NCBI GenBank assembly: GCA_963737405.1
Contig: CAVTSL010000006.1
Span: 248,001-312,000 of the forward strand
Source: JACCTU01 sp963737405
Lineage (GTDB): Bacteria > Actinomycetota > Thermoleophilia > Gaiellales > Gaiellaceae
Length of the DNA: 64,000 bases
Direction: 5' to 3'
The position numbers and the translations under genes were made by a program. This document shows, piece after piece, positions 55,182 to 62,793 of the stretch. Position 1 is the stretch's first letter. Every line of letters starts with the position of its first letter. The notes beneath the pieces were generated by a model. The model saw only the letters and a program-made list of their open reading frames with translations. It ran no database searches and had not been told where the DNA came from.

Positions 55182-55226
55182 CCCACGCGCAGACGTTCGC
55201 GCCTCAGGGCGCGAACGTCTGCGTGG
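55182..55226. terminator. Long hairpin between convergent genes
   Basis: Arms 55182-55203 and 55208-55226 pair along nearly their whole length, with a two-base GC bulge in the left arm and a four-base loop. The right arm contains the last codons of the convergent decarboxylase gene. It probably terminates transcription from both sides. Confidence 0.75.
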
Positions 55227-56797
55227 GCGTGATCACCACGTCGAGCAGGAGCGGGCGGTCGCGCGTCGCGAGGGTCGGAACGACCTCGTCGAGCGCGGCG
55301 ACGAGCTCGTCGTGCGTGGAGAGGCGACGCGCCTCACAGCCGAAGCCGCGCGCGACCGCCGCGACGTCGACGTCGAACGCGGGCCACGGCGCCGCGAGGT
55401 CGTGACGCTCCGCGAGGCGGTCCATGATCGCGTAGCCGCCGTTCGAGAGGATCACGAAGAGGACGCCGACCTCGTAGTGCGCGGCGCTCCAGAGCGCCTG
55501 GATCCCGTAGATCGACGAGCCGTCGCCGACGACTGCGACCACCGGCCGGTCGGGCTGCGCCATGCGGAGGCCGGTCGCGCCCGCGAGCGCGAAGCCGAGC
55601 CCGCCCATCGCGGCGCTGACGAACCCGAGTGGCTCTCGCGCCAGGAGCCGGTCGTGCAGCTCGGGGCGGTCGACCGGCGCTTCCTCGACGACGATCGTGT
55701 CGCGCGAGAGGCGCTCCGCGAGTGCGGCGAGGACGTGGGAGGCGCTCAGGGGCTCGGCCTGGTCCGGAGCGTGCGGCGACCGGAACTGCTGCGGCGGCTC
55801 GGCGTCGCGCTGCGGGATCGCCTTGGCAAGCGCGCGACAGACCTCGGCCGGCGGGCCGAGCACCGCGACCTCGACCGGGCTGCGGTGCACCTCGTCGGCG
55901 TCGGCGGAGACGAGCGCGAGCCGCTGGCCCGTCGTGAAGCGCCCGGGCGCGTACGGAGACTGGCGAAACACGGGTGCGCCGACGACGAGGACCGCGTCGT
56001 AGGGCGCGAGCTTCTCCCGGAGCCGCGGCCGGTCGGCGGGCAGGAAGCCCGCGAAGAGCGCGTGGTCCTGCGGGAACCCCGCACGTGCGCCGAACGACTC
56101 CTGGAACACCGGTGCGACGAGGCGCTCGCGCGAGCGCGACGAGCGCTTCCCACGTCTTCCGGTCGTCGGCGCCCGCGCCGACGACGATCGCCGGTGACGA
56201 CGCGTCGGAGAGGAAGGCGGCGAGCTCGTCGACCGCCGCCGGGTCGGCGCCCGTCGAGCGCACGACACGCGTTGCCGCGGCGTTCTCCCGCTCCTCGTCG
56301 ATCGGCGCGGACCAATCGTCCATCGGCACGACCACGAGCGCCGGCCCCTTGTGCGTTCCAGCCTCGTGCCACGCACGGTCGATCGCGCCGGGGACGTCCT
56401 GCGCGCGCACGGGCTGGTCGACCCAGACCGGGTAGTCGCCCGCGAGCCCCGCGAGCCGCCCCGCGAGGAACGGCTCGAAGACGAGGTGCCGCCGGTCCTG
56501 CTGGCCGACGACGACGACGAGCGGAGCGCGGTTGACGCGCGCGGTCGCGAGCGCGCCGACGGCGTTCCCGAGCCCGGCGGTCGTGTGCAGGATCGCGAGC
56601 GCCGGCTCGCCGCGGCCGAGCGCGTAGCCGGTCGCGAGCCCGACCACCGAGCCCTCGTGCAGCGCGAGCACGAAGCGCAGGTCGTTCGGGAGGCCCGCGA
56701 GGAACGGCACCTCCGTCGAGCCCGGGTTTGCGAACAGCGTCGTCAGGTCGCGACGGCGAAAGACCTCGAACGTCGCGTCGCGGACGCTCTCGGTCAG
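55204..56797 (-). CDS. Benzoylformate decarboxylase-like ThDP enzyme (one frame interruption), apparent CTG start
   Basis: About 530 residues of the acetolactate synthase/decarboxylase family. VRDATFEVFRRRDLTTLFANPGSTEVPFL carries the activating glutamate, FVLALHEGSVVGLATGYAL follows, and the ThDP-magnesium site is VAVVGDGSSIYGIQALWSAAHYEVG with LSNGGY. The N-terminus is most like benzoylformate decarboxylase, which turns an aryl-2-oxoacid into an aldehyde. One extra base near 56130 breaks the frame. The only sensible start is CTG 56797 in a CTGA overlap with the MetE-like gene. Confidence 0.85.
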
Positions 56798-57945
56798 GCC
56801 CAGACTTCCTCGGCGACCTCGACGATCAAGCGCAGCTTCGCCCACTGCTCGTCCTCGGTGAGCTCGTTGCCCTCGACCGTCGACGAGAAGCCGCACTGCG
56901 GCGACAGGCAGAGCTGCTCGATCGGCGCGAACGCCGACGCCTCCTCGATCCGCCGCTTGATCTCGTCCTTCGACTCGAGCTCGCCGCGCTTCGTGGTCAC
57001 GAGCCCGAGCACGACCTGCTTCTCGCCCTTCGGCAGGAAGCGGAGCGGCTCGAAGCCGCCCGAGCGCTCGTCGTCCCACTCCATGAAGAAGCCGTCGACC
57101 TCGAGCTCGTTGAGCAGCGCCTCCGCGACGAAGTCGTAGCTCCCCTCGGCCGCCCACGAGGAGCGGAAGTTGCCGCGGCACATGTGCGTCGTGACCGACA
57201 TCCCGTCGGGCCGACCCGCGAGCGCCTCGTTGATGTGGTGGATGTACTCGACGTGCTGCCGCTCGGGGTCGCCGCCGATCGACGCGATGTAGTCGCGCTG
57301 GTGCGGGTCGTTCATGTACGCGAGGCTCGTGTCGTCGAACTGGAGGTACGTGCAGCCGAGCTCGCCGAGCCGGCGCACCTCGTCGGCGTAGGCGGCCGTC
57401 AGGTCGGCCCAGAACGCGTCAATGTCCGGGTAGACGCTCGGGTCGATCGCGGCCTTCCCGCCACGGTAGTGGACCATGCTCGGCGACGGGATCGTCAGCT
57501 TCGGGACGTTCGTCGTGACGGTGTCGCGAAGGAACGAGAACGCGTCGCCGAAGATCGTCTTCGACACGCCGAGCCTGCCGTCGACGTGCAGCGCCGCCGG
57601 CGTGAACTCGATGTCGCCCTTCTCATTGTGGAACCTGACCGCGATGTGGCCCGCTTCCTTCGTGATCCCGTCGAGCTCGTAGATGAAGTCCATGTGCCAC
57701 GACGCGCGGCGGAACTCGCCGTCGGTCGCGGACTGGAGGCCGATCTCCTCCTGCTTCGCGACGATGCGGCGGATCGCCTCGTTCTCGATCGCGCGCAGCT
57801 CGTCAGCGTCGATCTTCCCCGCGGCAGCGTCGTCGCGCGCCTGCAGGAGCTCGGGCGGACGGAGGAGGCTGCCGACGTGGTCGGCGCGGAACGGCGGCGT
57901 CGTTCGGCGTCCGATTCGACCGGCGGTCGCCGTCTCCGAGTGCAT
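56794..57945 (-). CDS. MetE C-terminal-like (cobalamin-independent methionine synthase family) protein
   Basis: 383 residues, corresponding to the catalytic half of MetE. RADHVGSLLRPPELLQAR starts the barrel, YLQFDDTSLAYMNDP is central, and the zinc ligands are expected in VTTHMCRGNF, the acidic MEWDDE region and LSPQCGFSS. ATG 57945 has GAGGAGG at six bases. Stand-alone proteins of this kind act on methyl groups or thioethers of various substrates. It is coupled to the benzoylformate-decarboxylase-like gene, so a joint pathway is likely; methionine synthesis is not implied. Confidence 0.87.
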   Translation of the reverse strand: MHSETATAGRIGRRTTPPFRADHVGSLLRPPELLQARDDAAAGKIDADELRAIENEAIRRIVAKQEEIGLQSATDGEFRRASWHMDFIYELDGITKEAGHIAVRFHNEKGDIEFTPAALHVDGRLGVSKTIFGDAFSFLRDTVTTNVPKLTIPSPSMVHYRGGKAAIDPSVYPDIDAFWADLTAAYADEVRRLGELGCTYLQFDDTSLAYMNDPHQRDYIASIGGDPERQHVEYIHHINEALAGRPDGMSVTTHMCRGNFRSSWAAEGSYDFVAEALLNELEVDGFFMEWDDERSGGFEPLRFLPKGEKQVVLGLVTTKRGELESKDEIKRRIEEASAFAPIEQLCLSPQCGFSSTVEGNELTEDEQWAKLRLIVEVAEEVWA

Positions 57946-57988
57946 CACAGACCTCCTCGTTCGCTCGAGCGGACGCTATCTCACCCGC

Positions 57989-57994
57989 TACCGT
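57989..57994 (+). promoter_or_regulatory. TACCGT -10 element, leaderless start of GH13 gene
   Basis: TACCGT is followed by eight bases and the ATG at 58003. No ribosome-binding site is present. The divergent MetE-like gene starts at 57945 with a normal ribosome-binding site. Confidence 0.5.
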
Positions 57995-58002
57995 GCGCGT
58001 CC

Positions 58003-59520
58003 ATGCCTGGCGAGTGGTGGCGGAAGACCGTCGTCTACCAGATCTACGTGCGCAGCTTCGCCGACTCGGACGGCGACGGCGTCGGCGACCTGAACGGGAT
58101 CCGCTCGCGGCTCGCGTACCTGCGCGACCTCGGCGTCGACGGCTTCTGGCTGACGCCGTTCTACCCGTCTCCCGGCGCCGACCACGGGTACGACGTCGCC
58201 GACTACACCGACGTCGACCCGGAGCTGGGGACGCTCGCCGACTTCGACGCGCTCGTGGAAGAGGCGCACGCGCTCGGCCTCAAGGTGCTGATCGACATCG
58301 TCCCGAACCACACCTCGCGCGAGCATCCGTGGTTCCGGAACGCGCTCTCGTCGGCCGATCACCCCGACCGCGCGCGCTACGTCTTCCGGCCAGGGCGCGA
58401 CGGAGGACCGCCGAACAGCTGGACGTCCGTGTTCGGCGGCTCCGCGTGGACGCTCGACGAGCCGAGCGGCGAGTGGTTCCTCCACTTCTTCTCGCCCGAC
58501 CAGCCCGACCTCGACTGGCACAACGAGCAGGTGCAGGCCGACTTCGAGCAGATCCTGCGTCTCTGGCTCGACCGCGGCGTCGACGGCTTCCGCATCGACG
58601 TCGCGCAGGCGCTCTTCAAGGCGCAGGACCTGCACGAGATGGTCGAGCCCGATCCCCCGATGTGGCACGCGGACTGGGTCACGGCCGTCAACCAGCCGGA
58701 GCTGCACCCGCTCTACCGGCGCTGGCGGACGCTCGCCGACGAATACCCCGGCGAGCGGATGTTCGTCGGCGAGATCGTGCTCCGGAACCACGAGCACCTC
58801 GCGCGCTTCGTCGAGGCCGACCAGCTGCACCTCGCGTTCACGTTCTCGCTTCTGCACGCGGAGTGGGACGCCGATGCGATGCGGCACGTGATCGAGGACG
58901 CACGGGCGGCGTTCGAGTCCGTGGACGCGTGTCCGACGTGGGTCTTCGAGAACCACGACGTGACCCGCCTCGCGACCCGCTACGGCAGCGTCGAGCGCGC
59001 CCGCGCGGTCGCGTTGCTCCTGCTCGCACTGCCGGGCGCCAAGTTCCTCTACCAGGGGCAGGAGCTCGGGCTCGAGGAGGTCGAGCTGCCCGACGCGGTG
59101 CGCCAGGACCCGATCTTCTTCCGCACCGCCGGCGAGCGCCTGGGCCGTGACGGCTGCCGGGTGCCGCTGCCGTGGGAGGACGGGCCGCCGGGCTTCGGGT
59201 TCACGTCGGGCACGCCGTGGCTGCCGATGCCGGACGAGTGGACGAAGCTGACCGTCGAGCGTCAGCGCGGACGCGCGGGTTCGACACTCGAGCTCTACCG
59301 GCGCGCGCTGGCCGAGCGGCCGTCGGGCGCATTCGCCTGGCGCGACAGCCCGCCGGGGACGATCGTCTTCGAACGCGGCCCGCTCGTCTGCGCCGTGAAC
59401 ATCGACGCGGACCCGCTCGCGCTCCCGCCCGGCGAGCTCGTGCTCGCGACGCAGCCGCTCGTCGACGGCACGCTTCCGTCCGACGCCGCAGCTTGGATCC
59501 GGGTCATCCCGCGAGGGTGA
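58003..59520 (+). CDS. Alpha-glucosidase / oligo-1,6-glucosidase family (GH13)
   Basis: 505 residues. The GH13 regions are present in order: WLTPFYPSPGADHGYDVADYTDVDP, DIVPNHTSREHPWF, GFRIDVAQAL with the nucleophile D199, FVGEIV with the acid E257 and FENHDVTR with D319. The QIYVRSFADSDGDGVGDLNGI start indicates the neopullulanase/oligo-1,6-glucosidase side of the family. It has no signal peptide, so it acts on imported maltodextrin, isomaltose, trehalose or sucrose-like sugars in the cytoplasm. It is intact. Confidence 0.93.
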   Translation: MPGEWWRKTVVYQIYVRSFADSDGDGVGDLNGIRSRLAYLRDLGVDGFWLTPFYPSPGADHGYDVADYTDVDPELGTLADFDALVEEAHALGLKVLIDIVPNHTSREHPWFRNALSSADHPDRARYVFRPGRDGGPPNSWTSVFGGSAWTLDEPSGEWFLHFFSPDQPDLDWHNEQVQADFEQILRLWLDRGVDGFRIDVAQALFKAQDLHEMVEPDPPMWHADWVTAVNQPELHPLYRRWRTLADEYPGERMFVGEIVLRNHEHLARFVEADQLHLAFTFSLLHAEWDADAMRHVIEDARAAFESVDACPTWVFENHDVTRLATRYGSVERARAVALLLLALPGAKFLYQGQELGLEEVELPDAVRQDPIFFRTAGERLGRDGCRVPLPWEDGPPGFGFTSGTPWLPMPDEWTKLTVERQRGRAGSTLELYRRALAERPSGAFAWRDSPPGTIVFERGPLVCAVNIDADPLALPPGELVLATQPLVDGTLPSDAAAWIRVIPRG

Positions 59521-59578
59521 TGCGTGGATCCGGCGGCCCTCCTACCGTCGCTCCAGCCAACCGGACAGAAGGAGCGCA

Positions 59579-60022
59579 ATGTCAACCCCGTACGACTCAA
59601 TCCCGCAACAGGTCGCCGACGATCGGCTCGAGCGTTTCGCGACCTCGGAAGCCATCGGGTGGACCGACTTCGCCTCGCTGATGCTCGGCATCGCCGGCGT
59701 CTGGAACATCATCTCGGGGATCCTCGCGATCCGCGACTCGAAGGTCTTCACCGCGAACGCGACCTACGTGTTCAGCAACCTGAACACCTGGGGCTGGATC
59801 ATCCTCATCCTCGGCGTCCTGCTCGTCTTCGCGGCAGTCTCGGTCAACCGCGGCGGCCAGGCCGGCCGCTGGATCGGCATCGCAGCGGCGTCGGTCAACG
59901 CGATCGGCCAGCTGTCGTTCGTCTCGATCCACCCGTTCTGGGGCATCACGATGTTCGCCGTCGACATCTTCATCATCTACGCCCTGGTGGTCTACGGAGG
60001 CCGCAAGCTGACCACGAACTGA
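59579..60022 (+). CDS. DUF7144-type membrane protein
   Basis: 147 residues from ATG 59579 with a GAAGGAG site. Four hydrophobic segments are visible: DFASLMLGIAGVWNIISGILAI, WGWIILILGVLLVFAAVSV, WIGIAAASVNAIGQLSFVS and MFAVDIFIIYALVVYGG. The WTxFAxxMLxxxGVxNIxxGxxAI pattern matches small actinobacterial membrane proteins of unknown function. It overlaps the convergent aldolase gene by 31 bases. Confidence 0.8.
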   Translation: MSTPYDSIPQQVADDRLERFATSEAIGWTDFASLMLGIAGVWNIISGILAIRDSKVFTANATYVFSNLNTWGWIILILGVLLVFAAVSVNRGGQAGRWIGIAAASVNAIGQLSFVSIHPFWGITMFAVDIFIIYALVVYGGRKLTTN

Positions 60023-60606
60023 GCCGCGGCGCGGAGCTCGTCCCAGCGCTCGCCGGCGATCCGCTCGCGCGAGACGAGTGAGGAGCCGATGCCGACTGCG
60101 ACCGCGCCGGCGTCGAGGAACGCGCGCGCGTTCGTCTCGTCGACCCCGCCCGTCGCGACGAGCGGGACGTTCGCGAGCGGCGCGGCGAGGCTCCGCACGT
60201 AGTCCGGCCCGACCGAGCCTGCCGGGAAGAGCTTCACGAGCGGCGCGCCGAGCTCGGCGGCGGCGGCGATCTCCGTCGGCGTGAGCGCGCCGGGGATCGC
60301 AACGACGCCGAGCTCCGCACAGCGCCGGACGACCGCGGCGTTCGTGGTGGGAGCGGCGCAGAAGCGGGCGCCCGCGCGGACGGCGCGATCGACCTCCTCG
60401 ACGCTCGTGACCGTGCCCGCGCCGACGAGCAGCTCGGGTCGCGCAGCGCGGGCGAGCTGGTCGAGCGCGTCCTCGGAGTCGAGCGTGACCTCGACGATCC
60501 GAATCCCACCGTCGACAAGCGCCGTGATCACCGGCTCGAGCGCGCGCGGCGGAACCCGGCGCAGGATCGCGATCACCCGCTCGCTGCGGATCGTCTCGAC
60601 CGTCAG
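59992..60606 (-). CDS. eda: KDPG/KHG aldolase, apparent CTG start
   Basis: 204 residues of the class-I aldolase that splits 2-keto-3-deoxy-6-phosphogluconate into pyruvate and glyceraldehyde 3-phosphate. RIVEVTLDSEDAL holds the catalytic glutamate, LVGAGTVTSVEEVDRAVRAGARF follows, and the Schiff-base lysine is in LVKLFPAGSVGP. GTG 60576 would cut into the first strand. CTG 60606 in the CTGA overlap with the kinase gives MTVETIRSERVIAILRRVPP, the expected N-terminus. Confidence 0.9.
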   Translation of the reverse strand: MTVETIRSERVIAILRRVPPRALEPVITALVDGGIRIVEVTLDSEDALDQLARAARPELLVGAGTVTSVEEVDRAVRAGARFCAAPTTNAAVVRRCAELGVVAIPGALTPTEIAAAAELGAPLVKLFPAGSVGPDYVRSLAAPLANVPLVATGGVDETNARAFLDAGAVAVGIGSSLVSRERIAGERWDELRAAAQFVVSLRPP

Positions 60607-61469
60607 AGCGCGAGCTCCTCACGCCGCGGCAGCGTCTCCCAGTCGCCGGTTCCGCGAAGTGCTCCCGCCGCGACGACGTTGCCGATCCTCACGCAGTCCG
60701 CGCGATCGCGACCTTCGAGCAAGCCGAGCGCGAACCCCGCCGCGAAGGCATCTCCCGCGCCGACCTCGTCGACGACGTCGACCGCGGCCCGCTCGCCCGA
60801 CCGCACGTGCGCGTCACGCGCACCTGCCGCGCGGGCGGCCGCCGCGACGTCGTCGACACCGAAGAGCTCCCGTCCCTCTTCGAGCCCGCAGAGGTACCAG
60901 TCGACGTACGCCAGCACCTCGGCCTGGACTGCAGCCGCCTCGGCGGGCGAGCTCCACAGCGCCGGGCGGAAGTTGGGATCGAACGTGACGAGCGCGCCGC
61001 GCGCGCGTGCGCGCCGTGCAAGGTCTACGACGAGCGCACGCGGGCCCTCGCCGAGCGCACTCGTGATCCCCGTCAGGTGCACGAGCTCGACGCCGTCGAG
61101 CGCCTCGTCCGGAACGTCCTCGGGCGTCATCGTGCTCGCGGCCGAGCCGCTGCGGTAGTACGCGTTGTGCGAACGGCCTCCCTCGCGCCACTTGAAGAAG
61201 GCTCCCGTCGGCGCACCCGGCGTCGTGCGAACCCAGCGCAGGTCGACGCCCTCCGCGCCGAGCGCCTCGCGCACGAGCTCGCCGAATCGATCGTCGCCGA
61301 CGCGCGACGCCCACGCGACGTCGACCCCGAGCCGCGCGAGGGCGACCGCGAAGTTCGACTCCGCGCCCGCGATGCGCAGGGTCAGCGCGCGGCCCAGCTC
61401 GAGCGGCCCGTCCTCGACGGGATCGAGGAGCGCCATGGTCTCCCCGACCGTGAGGACGCGCGGGCTCAC
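60603..61469 (-). CDS. kdgK: 2-Keto-3-deoxygluconate kinase (PfkB family)
   Basis: 288 residues from GTG 61469 in a GTGA overlap with the ROK gene. VGETMALLDPVEDGPLELG and IAGAESNFAVALARLG are the sugar-binding start of PfkB kinases of the KdgK type. The catalytic site is DVVDEVGAGDAFAAGFALGLLEG, with Glu-Val in place of the usual Thr-Thr. It phosphorylates 2-keto-3-deoxygluconate, whose product is the substrate of the aldolase encoded next. The pair implies use of uronates, gluconate or galactonate. Confidence 0.9.
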   Translation of the reverse strand: MSPRVLTVGETMALLDPVEDGPLELGRALTLRIAGAESNFAVALARLGVDVAWASRVGDDRFGELVREALGAEGVDLRWVRTTPGAPTGAFFKWREGGRSHNAYYRSGSAASTMTPEDVPDEALDGVELVHLTGITSALGEGPRALVVDLARRARARGALVTFDPNFRPALWSSPAEAAAVQAEVLAYVDWYLCGLEEGRELFGVDDVAAAARAAGARDAHVRSGERAAVDVVDEVGAGDAFAAGFALGLLEGRDRADCVRIGNVVAAGALRGTGDWETLPRREELAL

Positions 61470-62635
61470 CCGGCGACGAGCCGCTCCCGGCGGTCGAAGA
61501 CGTTGTCGAGCGCGGAGCGCAGGCCGACCGCGAGCGCGCCGGAGAGCACCGCCGCGTCGCCGAGGCTCGAGACGACGACGCCCGGCGGGTACGGGAGCCA
61601 GCCGGCGAGCAGCGTCCGGACCGGCTCCAGGAGCAGGTCGCCGTTCGCGCCGAGCCCGCCGCCGAGCACCACGAGCTCGACGTCCGCGACGGCCGCGATC
61701 GGGACGATGTGCAGCGCGATCCGCCGGGCCGTCTCCGCGACGACCTCGAGGGCGAGCTCGTCGCCCGCGCGCGCGGCGGAGAAGATCCGGCGCGGCTCGA
61801 ACGGCGCCTCGAGCGACGTCCGCCGTCCGTTGCCGGACGCGAGCCGCTCCGCGAGCGCCGAGACCGCGCTCGCGCACGGGTCGAGCTCCTCGCCGAGCGC
61901 CGCGAGCGCGAAGTCGACCTCGCCCGCGGCGCCGTTCCGCCCGCGGTGCAGCTCGCCCCGCAGCACGAGCCCGGCGCCGAGACCGGTGCCGATCGAGAGA
62001 AAGACGAAGTTGTCGACGCCGCGCGCGACGCCCTGCCACTGCTCGCCGAGCGCCGCGAGGTTGATGTCGTTCTCGAGCGTGACCGGGAGGCCGAGCAGCT
62101 CGACGAGGTCGGCGCCGAGGGGCCGCCCCTCGAGGCTCTCGAAGTGCGTCAGGTGGACGGTGTCGGACTCCCGGTCGACGACTCCTGGGACGCCGACCAC
62201 GACGCCGTCGATCCGCACGTCGTGCAGCTCTGCGGCAGAGACGAGCGCGTCGCGCAGCCGCCGGGTCGCCTCGACGACGTCCTCGGCCTCGGGGTCGCGG
62301 AGCTCGACGTCCTGACGAGCGCGGACCGTGCCGCGGAGATCGCAGAGGGCTCCGCGGAGGAACCGCGCGCCGACGTCGAGGCCGAGCACGAGCGCCGCGT
62401 CGGCGACCGGCTCGAAGAAGACCGCGCCGTAGCTCGGGCGGCCGGGGTCCGGCTCGGCCTCCCGGACGAGACCGGTGTCGACGAGGGACTGGAGCGCGAT
62501 CGAGACCGTCGGCTTCGAGATGCCGGCGCGCCGTGAGATCTCGGCCCGCGAGATCGGCGCGCCCGTGCGGATCGCCTCGAGGACGGTCCGCTCGTTCAGG
62601 CGCTTCAGCAGGGGCGGAGTGGCCCGTGTCGCCAT
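61466..62635 (-). CDS. ROK-family transcriptional regulator
   Basis: 389 residues. An N-terminal winged helix (LLKRLNERTVLEAIRTG, SRAEISRRAGISKPTVSIALQSLVDTGLV) precedes the ROK sugar-kinase-like domain: LGLDVGARFLRGALCDLRG, GVVVGVPGVVD, LENDINLAALGEQW and FLSIGTGLGAGLVLRGEL. The cysteine-rich zinc motif of most ROK proteins (GxxGCxE) is not present in GAAGEVDFALAALGEELDP. It leads the kinase and aldolase genes and is divergent from a sugar-binding protein, which it probably represses. ATG 62635 is the first start after the promoter region. Confidence 0.9.
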   Translation of the reverse strand: MATRATPPLLKRLNERTVLEAIRTGAPISRAEISRRAGISKPTVSIALQSLVDTGLVREAEPDPGRPSYGAVFFEPVADAALVLGLDVGARFLRGALCDLRGTVRARQDVELRDPEAEDVVEATRRLRDALVSAAELHDVRIDGVVVGVPGVVDRESDTVHLTHFESLEGRPLGADLVELLGLPVTLENDINLAALGEQWQGVARGVDNFVFLSIGTGLGAGLVLRGELHRGRNGAAGEVDFALAALGEELDPCASAVSALAERLASGNGRRTSLEAPFEPRRIFSAARAGDELALEVVAETARRIALHIVPIAAVADVELVVLGGGLGANGDLLLEPVRTLLAGWLPYPPGVVVSSLGDAAVLSGALAVGLRSALDNVFDRRERLVAG

Positions 62636-62639
62636 ATTG

Positions 62640-62654
62640 GGCAAGGATCCTAAC
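62640..62654. promoter_or_regulatory. Possible ROK operator, copy 1
   Basis: GGCAAGGATCCTAAC, five bases before the ROK start codon. Read on the minus strand it begins GTTAGG and then CCTTGCC, similar to the element at 62715-62729 (GTTAGG, then CTTTAC). The central AGGATCCT is itself palindromic. Confidence 0.4.
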
Positions 62655-62677
62655 GAAATCTGCCCGGAAATCCAGGC

Positions 62678-62707
62678 TTGACTCCGAGAATCGAACGAGC
62701 TTAGACT
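62678..62707 (+). promoter_or_regulatory. Sigma-70-type promoter of the sugar-uptake gene
   Basis: TTGACT (62678-62683) and TAGACT (62702-62707) are 18 bases apart, the best consensus promoter seen in this window. It points toward the sugar-binding protein gene. Confidence 0.7.
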
Positions 62708-62714
62708 CGCGCTC

Positions 62715-62729
62715 GTAAAGTTCCCTAAC
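62715..62729. promoter_or_regulatory. Possible ROK operator, copy 2
   Basis: GTAAAGTTCCCTAAC starts eight bases after the -10 box, where a bound repressor would block the polymerase. It contains the inverted repeat AGTT-CCCT-AACT (ending at 62730) and shares the GTTAGG / CTTT half sites with 62640-62654. Confidence 0.45.
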
Positions 62730-62763
62730 TCTCGATGCGCGCTCGGCGCGCGAGGAGGAAACG

Positions 62764-62793
62764 GTGAACCCCCACCCCCGGGAGGCCTCATGA
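62764..62793 (+). CDS. Nine-codon upstream ORF (leader peptide candidate)
   Basis: A GAGGAGG site (62751-62757) precedes GTG 62764, which encodes MNPHPREAS and stops at TGA 62791-62793. The stop overlaps the ATG of the binding-protein gene (ATGA). The strongest ribosome-binding site in the leader thus serves this mini-frame, and ribosomes would then reinitiate on the main gene. A GCGCGC-TCG-GCGCGC hairpin lies just before the site. Confidence 0.45.
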   Translation: MNPHPREAS

